A DNA stretch of 64,000 nucleotides from Lachnospiraceae bacterium (GTDB taxonomy: Bacteria; Bacillota; Clostridia; Lachnospirales; Lachnospiraceae), in NCBI GenBank assembly GCA_017469945.1, contig JAFUFI010000006.1:109285-173284 (forward strand), in the 5' to 3' direction. The notes beneath the pieces were generated by a model. It had not been told where the DNA came from and did no database searches. It saw nothing but the letters and a program-made list of their open reading frames with translations. Both the position numbers and the translations under genes were made by a program. This document shows, piece after piece, positions 46,708 through 55,578 of this stretch (position 1 is the stretch's first letter; each line of letters begins with the position of its first letter).

Positions 46708-46720
46708 GGGGGTATATAAT

Positions 46721-47596
46721 ATGAAAAAAGTTATTGGTTCAATAGTTGCTTTTGTTGGTGTTGTGATTCTTGGAATTATACTTTTTAATGCAACTTTTTA
46801 TACTGTAAATGTAAATGAAATCGCTCTTATTGTCAGACTCGGTAAGATTTCAGGTACGCAGTCTGAGCCAGGGATGCATTTCCATTCTCCTTTCATTGAG
46901 AGCGTAACCAAAGTTTATACCGGAGATATTCTCTACGATATTCCCGTATCCGATGTTATTACATCCGATAAAAAATCTATGATCGCTGATAACTACGTTG
47001 TCTGGTCAGTAAGCGATGCAACCAAGTATTATCAGACTCTTGGTGCCGTCAGAGGAAGAGCGGAAGAGCGTATCGAAGCTGCTGTTTATAATGCAGCTAA
47101 AAATATCATCTCTTCAATGAAGCAGGATGAGATCATCGCAGCAAGAGGAAATATGCTTACCGAGATGATCACAAAAGAATCAAACTCAGACATCTTCCAG
47201 TACGGTATTACTATTGAAATCGCTGAGATTAAGGCTTTAGACCTTCCTGACGACAACAAGGAAGCAGTTTATGAGCGTATGATTTCCGAGAGAAATAATA
47301 TTGCAGCCGGATATACCGCAAAGGGAGAATCCGATGCTCAAAAGATCAGAAACGAAACTGATAAGCAGGTAGCTATTCTTACCGCTAATGCCGAAAAGGA
47401 AGCTGCAAAGCTTGAGGCAGAAGGTGAAGCCGAATATATGAGAATTCTTTCCGACGCTTACAATGACGAAGGAAAGGCTGAGTTCTATAATTACTTAAGA
47501 GGACTTGATTCATTACAGGCTCTTGCCGGTCTTAATAAAACTATTATTCTCGATAAGAATTCCGAGTTTGCAAAGATTCTTTACGGCGAGAATTAA
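46721..47596 (+). CDS. hflC: HflC-like SPFH/band 7 protein
   Basis: A 291-residue partner of HflK with one N-terminal membrane helix, an SPFH domain (ALIVRLGKISGTQSEPGMHF) and a helical part with the HflC-type VYERMISERNNIAAGYTAKG. A GGGGG site precedes ATG 46721. The pair is followed within 14 bp by a FecR-domain lipoprotein, which may be part of the same membrane assembly. Confidence 0.92.
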   Translation: MKKVIGSIVAFVGVVILGIILFNATFYTVNVNEIALIVRLGKISGTQSEPGMHFHSPFIESVTKVYTGDILYDIPVSDVITSDKKSMIADNYVVWSVSDATKYYQTLGAVRGRAEERIEAAVYNAAKNIISSMKQDEIIAARGNMLTEMITKESNSDIFQYGITIEIAEIKALDLPDDNKEAVYERMISERNNIAAGYTAKGESDAQKIRNETDKQVAILTANAEKEAAKLEAEGEAEYMRILSDAYNDEGKAEFYNYLRGLDSLQALAGLNKTIILDKNSEFAKILYGEN

Positions 47597-47610
47597 ATCA
47601 GAGGTTCTAA

Positions 47611-48789
47611 ATGAGCAGATTTTCAAAGCAAAGCAGCGTATTACCTACCCTTTTTGTGATTTGTCTTTCTTTTGTATTAGGTGGCTGCGGCATTAAAGCA
47701 ACTACTGTGCGACTTCTTAAATATCAGGGAGAAGTATCGCTTGAAAATAATAATACTTCAAAGAGTGTTAAAGAGGACCTTCGCCTCAGCAGCGGAGATC
47801 TGCTCTCCACGAGTACCGACAGTCAGGCTTATATAGGACTTGATGATTATAAGCTTGTTACTTTGGATGAAGAAAGTAAAGCTTCCTTTAATCAAGAGGG
47901 AAAGAATCTTTCTCTTGATCTTGAGAAAGGATCTGTTTTCTTCAATGTCACAAAGTCATTAGATGAGGATGAATCTTTTAACATTAGAACTTCAACTTTA
48001 GTTACCGGTATAAGAGGTACATCGGGACTTGTATCTATAGATGACAATGGTTATACTTCTATTTACCTTACAGACGGTCATGTAAGTCTTGAATGTAAGA
48101 ATCCGAAAACTGAAGAAGTTAAGTACATTGATTTAGATCCCGGTATGAAGTTAACCGTTTATACTTATGATGACAGAGATACAGATTCAGTTGAATACGT
48201 TTACGATAGATTTTACGGACCTGATCTTCCTGAATTTGCAAGAGACATTATAAGTAATGATTCCGAGCTTCTTGATAAAGTACTTAGCAGTACCGGATGG
48301 GATGACATGGGTTCAGCTCCTCAAGATGTTAGAGAATTTTCATCTATTAGCGAAGCTTTAAGAGCGTATTTTAATGATAATGATTCAGAAAGCCTTTTGA
48401 AACTTGCTTTATCTGATGATTTTAAAGATAAAGTATCTTCTGAAGCACCTATGAACGACGAAGATTATTATGGTTTCTTCCTTGATGGCAATTTCTTAGG
48501 AGAGGATATTTATTATTTTTCAGAAGATCCTGAGTTTCCAAAGGCTGGAGATCTGATAGTTTATTTTGTTGAATGTAAGAACATAAACGAGAATAGCCGT
48601 GTTTTTGTTATTTATAATAGTGACAATGACACTTCCGGTTTAGGTGTTTCCTGGGAAACGGGATCTTATTACGCAGATAGATCTGATAAATATATTGCTA
48701 TAAATGCTTTTACAGGTGAACTTTTAACTTATTATGATGGATCCGACAGCGGCCCTGCAACTTCAGAAATACCTCTTGGCCTGTATTAA
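47611..48789 (+). CDS. FecR-domain lipoprotein
   Basis: A 392-residue secreted protein with a lipoprotein signal ending in LGGC (Cys at about residue 26). A FecR domain covers about 35-180 (RLSSGDLLSTSTDSQAYIGL, FNIRTSTLVTGIRGT). Residues 190-392 are acidic and unassigned. It would stand on the outer face of the membrane. Here there is no sigma factor or TonB receptor, so the classic Fec signalling role is unlikely. It lies 14 bp after hflC and is probably in that operon. Confidence 0.8.
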   Translation: MSRFSKQSSVLPTLFVICLSFVLGGCGIKATTVRLLKYQGEVSLENNNTSKSVKEDLRLSSGDLLSTSTDSQAYIGLDDYKLVTLDEESKASFNQEGKNLSLDLEKGSVFFNVTKSLDEDESFNIRTSTLVTGIRGTSGLVSIDDNGYTSIYLTDGHVSLECKNPKTEEVKYIDLDPGMKLTVYTYDDRDTDSVEYVYDRFYGPDLPEFARDIISNDSELLDKVLSSTGWDDMGSAPQDVREFSSISEALRAYFNDNDSESLLKLALSDDFKDKVSSEAPMNDEDYYGFFLDGNFLGEDIYYFSEDPEFPKAGDLIVYFVECKNINENSRVFVIYNSDNDTSGLGVSWETGSYYADRSDKYIAINAFTGELLTYYDGSDSGPATSEIPLGLY

Positions 48790-48807
48790 TTATTATGGAA
48801 CAGTAAA

Positions 48808-50211
48808 ATGAATAATGAAACGATAGCCGCCATTTCCACCGCTCTCTCTGAATCCGGTATAGGGATAATCAGAGTGAGCGGGCCGGAATCGGTCGAGATT
48901 GTAAATAAAATATTTGTTGGCGCTAAAGGAAAGAGGATTCTTAAAAACGTTGCCAGTCATACCATCAATTACGGACATGTTTTAGAGTTTAGAGAAGATG
49001 GTAATACTGACAGTTCTTTATATATAGATGAGTGCCTCGTTTCTGTTATGTTAGCACCAAAATCCTTTACAGGAGAAGATGTCGTCGAGATTAATTGTCA
49101 CGGCGGCGTTTTTGTGGTTAAAAAGATTCTTTCTGAAGTACTAAAAGCTGGAGCAAGACTCGCAGAGCCCGGAGAATTTTCAAAGAGGGCTTTCTTAAAC
49201 GGAAGGCTTGATCTTGCCGAAGCGGAAGCTGTTATGGATGTAATCTCTTCAAAGAGCGATTCGGCTCTTAAGGCATCAATAGGTCAGCTTTCAGGAAAGA
49301 TTTCTTCAAGTATCAGGGCTTTGCGAGAAGAGATTCTTTATAATATTGCATTTATTGAATCAGCCCTTGATGATCCCGAGCATATTTCTCTTGATGGTTT
49401 TCCGGAAAAACTATCCGAACTTTTGGGAGACTGGTTACAAAGGATTGATAAGCTTATAAAATCGAACGACAGTGGTCGATTTTTAAGAGAAGGAATAGGT
49501 ACTGTACTTTTAGGTAAGCCCAATGCCGGTAAGTCGTCTGTTATGAACCTTCTTCTAGGAGAGGACAGAGCGATTGTTACTGATATCGCCGGAACTACAA
49601 GAGATACTCTTGAAGAATATATTAAGTTTGGAAATATAGGTCTTAATCTTATAGACACAGCCGGAATCAGAGAGACGGATAATACCGTCGAACAGATTGG
49701 TGTTGACAGAGCAAAAAAAGCTGCCGAGAATGCAGACCTTATTATATATGTAATTGATATATCCAATGGTGATTCATTTGATGATATAACCAATGGATAT
49801 AATAAACTTTTAAGTTCATACCCGGATAAAAAGGCAATCGTCCTTTTAAATAAAGTCGATATTGCAGAGAGTATTAAAAAACCTGATACCGACTATCCTG
49901 TTATTGAGTTTTCTACTGTAACAGGTGAAGGATATGAAGAGCTTAAAAGTACTATTGAGGAAATGTTTTTTAACGGACTTAGTAACAGCAGCGATGAAGT
50001 TGTTATTACCAATATCAGACACAGACAATGCCTCGAAGAAAGTAGGGATGCTCTTTTAAAAGTAAGAGAAAGTCTAAACCTTGGTATGGAAGAAGATTTT
50101 CTTTCGATTGATTTAATGGATGCATATTCTTCTCTAGGAAAGATAATCGGAGAAGAAATAGAAGATGATCTGGCTACTGAGATTTTTTCAAAGTTCTGTC
50201 TTGGTAAATAA
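48808..50211 (+). CDS. mnmE: tRNA modification GTPase MnmE
   Basis: A 467-residue MnmE with N-terminal folate-binding domain (IAAISTALSESGIGIIRVSG), a helical domain and a GTPase domain (GKPNAGKSS, DIAGTTRDTLEE, DTAGIRETD, NKVD) and the C-terminal CLGK needed for chemistry. With MnmG it makes the xm5U modification at the wobble position of several tRNAs. MnmG follows 33 bp downstream. Confidence 0.97.
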   Translation: MNNETIAAISTALSESGIGIIRVSGPESVEIVNKIFVGAKGKRILKNVASHTINYGHVLEFREDGNTDSSLYIDECLVSVMLAPKSFTGEDVVEINCHGGVFVVKKILSEVLKAGARLAEPGEFSKRAFLNGRLDLAEAEAVMDVISSKSDSALKASIGQLSGKISSSIRALREEILYNIAFIESALDDPEHISLDGFPEKLSELLGDWLQRIDKLIKSNDSGRFLREGIGTVLLGKPNAGKSSVMNLLLGEDRAIVTDIAGTTRDTLEEYIKFGNIGLNLIDTAGIRETDNTVEQIGVDRAKKAAENADLIIYVIDISNGDSFDDITNGYNKLLSSYPDKKAIVLLNKVDIAESIKKPDTDYPVIEFSTVTGEGYEELKSTIEEMFFNGLSNSSDEVVITNIRHRQCLEESRDALLKVRESLNLGMEEDFLSIDLMDAYSSLGKIIGEEIEDDLATEIFSKFCLGK

Positions 50212-50244
50212 GTTCTTTAATAGATTATTTTAGATTGGTATTAT

Positions 50245-52236
50245 ATGAAGATTTTAGATAACGAAAAGACTATAAATAATAAGCTTACCCAGAATTATGA
50301 TGTTGTAGTAATAGGTGCAGGTCATGCCGGATGTGAAGCCGCTCTTGCCTGCAGCAGACTTGGACTCAAGACAATCATTTTTACTGTCAGCGTCGACTCT
50401 ATTGCCCTGATGCCTTGTAATCCGAATATAGGCGGATCCTCAAAGGGACATCTTGTAAGAGAGATTGATGCGTTAGGCGGTGAGATGGGTAAAAATATCG
50501 ATAAGACTTTTATCCAGTCAAAGATGCTTAATGTTTCCAAGGGACCTGCTGTTCATTCACTACGGGCTCAGGCTGATAAACAGGATTACGCAAGAAGTAT
50601 GAGAAAGGTTCTCGAGAGTGAACCTAATCTTACTATTAAGCAGGGAGAGGTTTGCTCTTTTATTTGGGAAGATATTTCATCAAATAGTTCATACGAACCA
50701 TTGGTTACTTCACCGGATTCTGCTGATACTGATTTGTTTTCATACTATAAAAATGCCGGTAAGAGAATTACAGGTGTTAAGTCCTATACAGGTACCACCT
50801 ATCTTTGTAAGGCTGCTATTATTTGTAGCGGAACATATTTAAATGCAAGATGTCTTTGCGGAGAGGCTATTACCTATACCGGACCTAATGGACTTCAGGC
50901 TGCTACTCATCTTTCAGATTCTATTAAAGAGATGGGTATCGAACTTCGCCGATTTAAAACCGGCACTCCCGCGCGTATGGATGGTAAGTCTATAGACTAT
51001 TCAAAACTATCGGAGCAAAAGGGAGATGAGAGAGTAGTGCCTTTTTCATTTTCTACCGATCCGGAATCTGTTCAAAAGGAACAGGTTTCTTGTTGGCTTA
51101 CCTATACTAACGAAGAGACCCATAATATTATAAGAGCAAATCTTGATCGTTCACCTATCTACGCGGGAATAATAGAAGGAACCGGACCCAGGTACTGCCC
51201 CTCTATTGAAGATAAAGTGGTTAAGTTTGCAGATAAGGATAGACATCAGGTTTTCCTCGAGCCGGAAGGTCTTTATACTGATGAAGTATATGTTGACGGT
51301 ATGAGCAGTTCTCTTCCTGAAGATGTTCAGCAGGCAATGTATAGAACTGTCCCCGGATTGGAGAATTGTCGTATAGTAAGAAATGCTTATGCAATAGAGT
51401 ATGATTGTATCAATGCTAAACAATTGTATAATTCTCTCCAGTTTAAAAATATTAACGGACTTTTTGCAGCCGGACAGTTTAACGGAAGCAGCGGATATGA
51501 AGAAGCTGCAGCTCAGGGACTTATTGCGGGAATCAACGCGGCAATGTTTGTTCTCGGAAAAGAACCTTTAGTTCTTGACAGAAGCGAGAGTTATATCGGA
51601 GTCCTTATTGATGATCTTGTTACTAAAGATAATCGTGAACCCTATCGTATGATGACTTCGAAAGCTGAGTACAGATTACTTCTTAGACAGGATAATGCTG
51701 ATATCAGACTTCGGAAGTACGGATATAAAGTTGGACTTGTTCCACGTGAAACATTTGAGGAACTATGTAAAAAAGAAGAACTCATCAAAGAGGAAATGGA
51801 TAGACTAAAAGATACTTATGTCGGAGCAAGCAAAGATGTACTTGAGTATCTTGATTCTATAGGAAGTACTCCTCTTACTACCGGTGTAAGTCTTGCATCA
51901 CTTCTTGGCAGACCTGAAGTTACTTATAAGAATATGGCTTCTATAGATAAAAACAGACCCGATCTATCCGATTCAATAGTTGAACAGGTAGAGATTGAAC
52001 TCAGGTATGAGGGCTATATTGAAAGACAGCGTAAACAGGTCGAACATTTCAAAAAGATGGAGACCAGAAAGATTCCTGTTAATATAGATTATGATGATGT
52101 TCCTTCATTAAGAATAGAAGCAAGACAAAGACTTAAGGAATTTAGACCTTTATCTATAGGACAAGCCTCGAGATTATCCGGAGTATCTCCCGCCGATGTT
52201 TCCGTACTTCTTATTTATCTTGAGAAGAACAGATGA
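50245..52236 (+). CDS. mnmG: tRNA modification FAD enzyme MnmG
   Basis: A 663-residue MnmG (GidA) with the FAD-binding [40 protein letters not shown] and [16 protein letters not shown], and a C-terminal helical domain contacting MnmE. It is slightly longer than the usual 620-640, with a Ser-rich insert near residues 135-165. A parS-like site lies within the coding sequence at 51738-51753. rsmG, which usually follows, is absent. Confidence 0.97.
   Translation: MKILDNEKTINNKLTQNYDVVVIGAGHAGCEAALACSRLGLKTIIFTVSVDSIALMPCNPNIGGSSKGHLVREIDALGGEMGKNIDKTFIQSKMLNVSKGPAVHSLRAQADKQDYARSMRKVLESEPNLTIKQGEVCSFIWEDISSNSSYEPLVTSPDSADTDLFSYYKNAGKRITGVKSYTGTTYLCKAAIICSGTYLNARCLCGEAITYTGPNGLQAATHLSDSIKEMGIELRRFKTGTPARMDGKSIDYSKLSEQKGDERVVPFSFSTDPESVQKEQVSCWLTYTNEETHNIIRANLDRSPIYAGIIEGTGPRYCPSIEDKVVKFADKDRHQVFLEPEGLYTDEVYVDGMSSSLPEDVQQAMYRTVPGLENCRIVRNAYAIEYDCINAKQLYNSLQFKNINGLFAAGQFNGSSGYEEAAAQGLIAGINAAMFVLGKEPLVLDRSESYIGVLIDDLVTKDNREPYRMMTSKAEYRLLLRQDNADIRLRKYGYKVGLVPRETFEELCKKEELIKEEMDRLKDTYVGASKDVLEYLDSIGSTPLTTGVSLASLLGRPEVTYKNMASIDKNRPDLSDSIVEQVEIELRYEGYIERQRKQVEHFKKMETRKIPVNIDYDDVPSLRIEARQRLKEFRPLSIGQASRLSGVSPADVSVLLIYLEKNR
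51738..51753. other. parS-like site inside mnmG
   Basis: TGTTCCACGTGAAACA matches the ParB binding consensus TGTTTCACGTGAAACA at 15 of 16 positions. It lies about 9 kb from the origin, in coding sequence, as parS sites often do. Confidence 0.75.
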
Positions 52237-52280
52237 CCGGAAAATGCTTTATTACTAGATATTGTATACCTTTAATATAA

Positions 52281-52296
52281 TGTTTCACGTGAAACA
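52281..52296. other. parS site (perfect)
   Basis: TGTTTCACGTGAAACA matches the ParB consensus fully. It lies 45 bp after the mnmG stop in gene-free sequence. Confidence 0.9.
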
Positions 52297-52331
52297 TTTT
52301 GTACTTGAGAAATCGATTAAGTACTAAATAA

Positions 52332-52347
52332 TGTTTCACGTGAAACT
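52332..52347. other. parS site (one mismatch)
   Basis: TGTTTCACGTGAAACT matches 15 of 16 positions and lies 51 bp from the perfect site. Together with the site in mnmG it forms a loading cluster for ParB/Spo0J-like protein and SMC. Confidence 0.85.
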
Positions 52348-52375
52348 TTTTTATACTAAATATTGTGTGGAAGAG

Positions 52376-52421
52376 ATGTGAAACATTAAAAGAAAAACAG
52401 AAGTAAAAATGTGAAACATTA
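52376..52421. repeat. Two 13-bp direct repeats ATGTGAAACATTA
   Basis: The word occurs at 52376-52388 and 52409-52421, 33 bp apart, after the parS pair. Each contains a parS half-site (GTGAAACA). The word AAAAGAAAAACAG also occurs twice nearby. They may be degenerate ParB or Noc-type sites, or simply decayed parS copies. The rest of 52237-52560 shows no gene. Confidence 0.5.
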
Positions 52422-52531
52422 TATAGAAATATAGTGCATTCACTAGATATAGTGATAATAGGAAATAACATCAAAAGAAAAACAGTATTTATAAGAAAAA
52501 TTATAGAAAAACAAGGATACATAGGAGTAAG

Positions 52532-52562
52532 AGAACCGTAATATTAGTAATATAGCGGTTCT
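52532..52562. terminator. Hairpin at the end of the PAS-GGDEF gene
   Basis: AGAACCG and CGGTTCT enclose an inner ATATT/AATAT pair and cover the stop codon of the minus-strand gene. A T run is lacking on that strand, so termination is only possible, not certain. Confidence 0.45.
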
Positions 52563-54012
52563 ATACAAGCTGAAGTAAGGAATTTTTTAAGGATGTACTT
52601 ACAAGGGAGGAAAGATAGTAAAAGATAGCGCATTCATTATCCTGCCATATTCTATGTTTTCTGTTTACTCCACAAAGTAAATAACCGCTGGTAATGATTT
52701 CATTTCCTACGCGTACTATAAGACAAGATTCAATTTCCAATTCAGAAAGAATTTTAAATAAAGATGGACAACCTTCCGAAATCTTATCCAGGGAGGATTC
52801 TCTAAACATATCATCTATAAGAATATCTGAAACATCCTCAACTTCATAGTCAACAGAGCCATCCAAAACTGCTTTAAGTCTACTGTCTAAATCAATAACA
52901 TAAAGGTCAGAAATCTGTATTACTTCAGAAAAATAGGGGAGCACATAACTTAAACGCTCGCGAAGAGTTGCCCCTTTTCCGAAAAGGTGTCTTAGGTTAA
53001 ACATATCTGTAAATATATTGTGGGTACGGATATCTTTAATCTCAACATTTTCATACTTATCTTTCATATAGATAATATAGCAGTTGCGTCCTTTGTTTTT
53101 TCCGAGGTAAAGAGACTTATCTATTATAGTAAAAAGATCGTTATAGTTGTCTGCATCTTCAGGGAAAGAAGCACACCCAGCTGTACCGGTAACAAAAAGA
53201 TTACTGTCTTCAATCTTTATATTTCTGCGCATCACGTTGCGGTCATTATACATTTCGGTAAAGAACTTTTGCTTATCGGTGTACTTAATATCTCGAAGAT
53301 TGATGATAAGTAGTTCATCTCCGCCAAATCTTCCGATGAGACCGTATCCTCTTGTGTAGTTTACAAGAGACTTTGTTACTTCCTGGAGAACAAAGTCACC
53401 GGCGGAGTGTCCGTAAGTATCGTTGATGAATTTGAAGTTATCGAGATCAAGTATAGTAAATGAAAATGGAATATCTGAAGCAATTAAATCATTAACAAAG
53501 TTAAGAGCGTATGCACGTGAAACAACTCCGGTAAGGGAATCGAGTATTTCATCCAATCCTTTTTCGTCAAGAATCTTGTCAAAAAATCTAAACTGCCTCA
53601 AAGAATCAATGGAGTAAAGAACCTGGTGTCCATCCATACGGGATTGCCTGGATAAAACATCGGTAATATCAACGAAGCTTCCAACAAGACCTACAATTTC
53701 ACCGTTTTCGTATAAGGGTCTCTTGGATGCGATGATATCTCTTTCTTCTCCGCGCACAACACACTTACCCAAAACCTTGTAAGTAGACTCGCCTTGCAAA
53801 ACGCGAAGTTCATCCTGCTTATAAGGTTCCGGATCGCTATGCCATCCCATTTCTTCATCATTTTTGCCGATAAGGACGGAATCATCTTTAAAACCATAGA
53901 AATCAAGAAAGGCCCGGTTGACGCCAACGAATCGTCTGTCTTTATCCTTCCAAAAGACACAGTCTTGTGCTGTATTGATAATACTTTCATATAAATCGGG
54001 ACTAAGTTTCAT
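52561..54012 (-). CDS. PAS-GGDEF diguanylate cyclase with C-terminal GAF-like domain
   Basis: A 483-residue soluble protein. A PAS domain covers about 1-118 (DCVFWKDKDRRFVGVNRAFL, GLVGSFVDITD), a GGDEF domain about 150-320 with active-site GGDEL (230-234) in place of GGDEF, and the last 140 residues look GAF-like (VIQISDLYVIDLDSRLK). It would make c-di-GMP in response to a small ligand. The Leu at the fifth position is tolerated in some active enzymes, so activity is likely but not sure. Confidence 0.85.
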   Translation of the reverse strand: MKLSPDLYESIINTAQDCVFWKDKDRRFVGVNRAFLDFYGFKDDSVLIGKNDEEMGWHSDPEPYKQDELRVLQGESTYKVLGKCVVRGEERDIIASKRPLYENGEIVGLVGSFVDITDVLSRQSRMDGHQVLYSIDSLRQFRFFDKILDEKGLDEILDSLTGVVSRAYALNFVNDLIASDIPFSFTILDLDNFKFINDTYGHSAGDFVLQEVTKSLVNYTRGYGLIGRFGGDELLIINLRDIKYTDKQKFFTEMYNDRNVMRRNIKIEDSNLFVTGTAGCASFPEDADNYNDLFTIIDKSLYLGKNKGRNCYIIYMKDKYENVEIKDIRTHNIFTDMFNLRHLFGKGATLRERLSYVLPYFSEVIQISDLYVIDLDSRLKAVLDGSVDYEVEDVSDILIDDMFRESSLDKISEGCPSLFKILSELEIESCLIVRVGNEIITSGYLLCGVNRKHRIWQDNECAIFYYLSSLVSTSLKNSLLQLV

Positions 54013-54173
54013 AGTTAAACCCTACAAAATAAATTAAGAACAAATCAGAATCTATATCAAGTATAAACTGTAGATGTATAGGATAAATATACAATAATTT
54101 GTGATTTTGTTCAAATTAAATAAGTGTTAAAATAGTTTTAAACAGTTGTTAATTGTAAAGCAAGGAAAAGAGT

Positions 54174-55046
54174 ATGAAACAATTTGAAGCCAAAGTCTTT
54201 GATAAGGTAAAGTACAGGTTAGGCGAAGGTCCGGTGTTTGATCCGAGAAACAAAGTGTTGTCCTGGGTAGATATATCGGCAGGGTTATTCTGTTATTCTA
54301 AGATAGAAGAAGATAAACTTACCGATATAAAGTCTGTATCCTTTGGACAAATGGTCGGCGCAGCTATACCGGCGGAGGAAACCGGAAAGTATATAGTCGC
54401 AGCGACGGATGGATTATACATACTTGATACAGAAACAAATAAATATGATTTATATTACGAGACAAACAAAATTTATGAACCATATCAAAGGTCTAATGAT
54501 GCAAAGGCGGATCCGGAGGGAAGACTGTATTTTGGCTCTATGGTATATGACGGAATGAGTGAGGAAAAGGGCAATCTTTTTGTAATAGATAAAGGAAGAG
54601 AAGTCAAAATAGCTCAAAAAGATACTAGGCTCTCTAACGGTATGGCCTGGAGTAAGGAGAAAAAGAAATTCTACTTTTCGGATTCGCTTGAACATGCCGT
54701 TTTCATTTACGACTACGATTATAAAACGGGAGAAATAACAAACAGAAAAGTGCTTTTTGAAATAAGTTCGGGGATACCGGATGGAATGTGTATAGACAGC
54801 GACGATAACCTTTGGTTATCCATATGGGGAGGAAGAAGAGTAGAAAAGCGCTGTTCAAAAACAGGACAAAAGCTGGCTGAGATAAAAGTTGATGCTGAAA
54901 ATGTAACCTGTTGTACTTTCATGGGGGAGACAAATAAGCTGATAATAACAACTTCCGGTGACGGAAAAGAAGGAGAGTTTGACGGCTGCATATTTATATG
55001 CGAGACAGACAGCATAGGAGTAAACCCGAGCTACTTTGTAAAGTAA
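54174..55046 (+). CDS. SMP-30/gluconolactonase family protein
   Basis: A 290-residue six-bladed propeller of the regucalcin/gluconolactonase family. The metal-binding E18 (YRLGEGPVF), RSNDAKADPEGRLYFGSM, LSNGMAWS and the Asp in PDGMCIDSDDNLWLSI are present. Such enzymes open sugar lactones in the cytoplasm. It stands alone, divergent from the PAS-GGDEF gene, and no sugar pathway genes adjoin it. Confidence 0.88.
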   Translation: MKQFEAKVFDKVKYRLGEGPVFDPRNKVLSWVDISAGLFCYSKIEEDKLTDIKSVSFGQMVGAAIPAEETGKYIVAATDGLYILDTETNKYDLYYETNKIYEPYQRSNDAKADPEGRLYFGSMVYDGMSEEKGNLFVIDKGREVKIAQKDTRLSNGMAWSKEKKKFYFSDSLEHAVFIYDYDYKTGEITNRKVLFEISSGIPDGMCIDSDDNLWLSIWGGRRVEKRCSKTGQKLAEIKVDAENVTCCTFMGETNKLIITTSGDGKEGEFDGCIFICETDSIGVNPSYFVK

Positions 55047-55125
55047 TCACAGACACTTTTAATTGAATTATCCGGGTCTAAAGGATATACTTAAAAAAGG
55101 TGTTTCGAATTGAAGGAAAAGAAAA

Positions 55126-55578
55126 ATGAACGTGAATGAAATCTCTTATATGTATAATTCAGCCTTAAACGGTCTGTCAGTAGAAGGAACAAAGAGCGTT
55201 AATTATGAAAAACAGATCGATGCGGCAAAGGAAGCCCTTAAGAAAGCCGGAGCAAGTGGCTTTTCTTCTTCGTTAAACGAAGAAGTTTCAAAACTCACCG
55301 ATGAGGAGAGAACAAGGGCGATTGAATTCAGAGAACTTGCCGGAGCCTTAGACCATTCCGTGCTCGGAAATATGGTGGAAGGGGCAACAGATAAAGATCT
55401 CGCTTTAATGTCTGAAGAGATGCTTGGTTCATCAAAAGGCAGAGAAGTCCTTTCAAAATTGATGGAAGGACATTTTAACAGTATGGTTCTCGGAAATAAC
55501 GATAAAGATGAGGATGAAGAGGAGATTGATTCTTCGCTGAATACGGACAAATATTTAAGGGGAACATATGAAGGATGA
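55126..55578 (+). CDS. Unknown acidic protein coupled to a GGDEF gene
   Basis: A 150-residue soluble protein with a low-complexity acidic tail (DKDEDEEEIDSS). The middle (LTDEERTRAIEFRELAGALD, TDKDLALMSEEMLGSSKGRE) is helical and not recognised. GAAGGAAAAG precedes the ATG. The 3' end overlaps the next gene by 11 bp, so translation is coupled to the membrane diguanylate cyclase; a regulatory partner is a reasonable guess. Confidence 0.6.
   Translation: MNVNEISYMYNSALNGLSVEGTKSVNYEKQIDAAKEALKKAGASGFSSSLNEEVSKLTDEERTRAIEFRELAGALDHSVLGNMVEGATDKDLALMSEEMLGSSKGREVLSKLMEGHFNSMVLGNNDKDEDEEEIDSSLNTDKYLRGTYEG

Noticed and set aside
53505..53526. Fourth parS-like word (GCACGTGAAACA) within the PAS-GGDEF gene
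   Set aside because: Only about 12 of 16 positions fit; the left arm is wrong, so chance within coding sequence is more likely.
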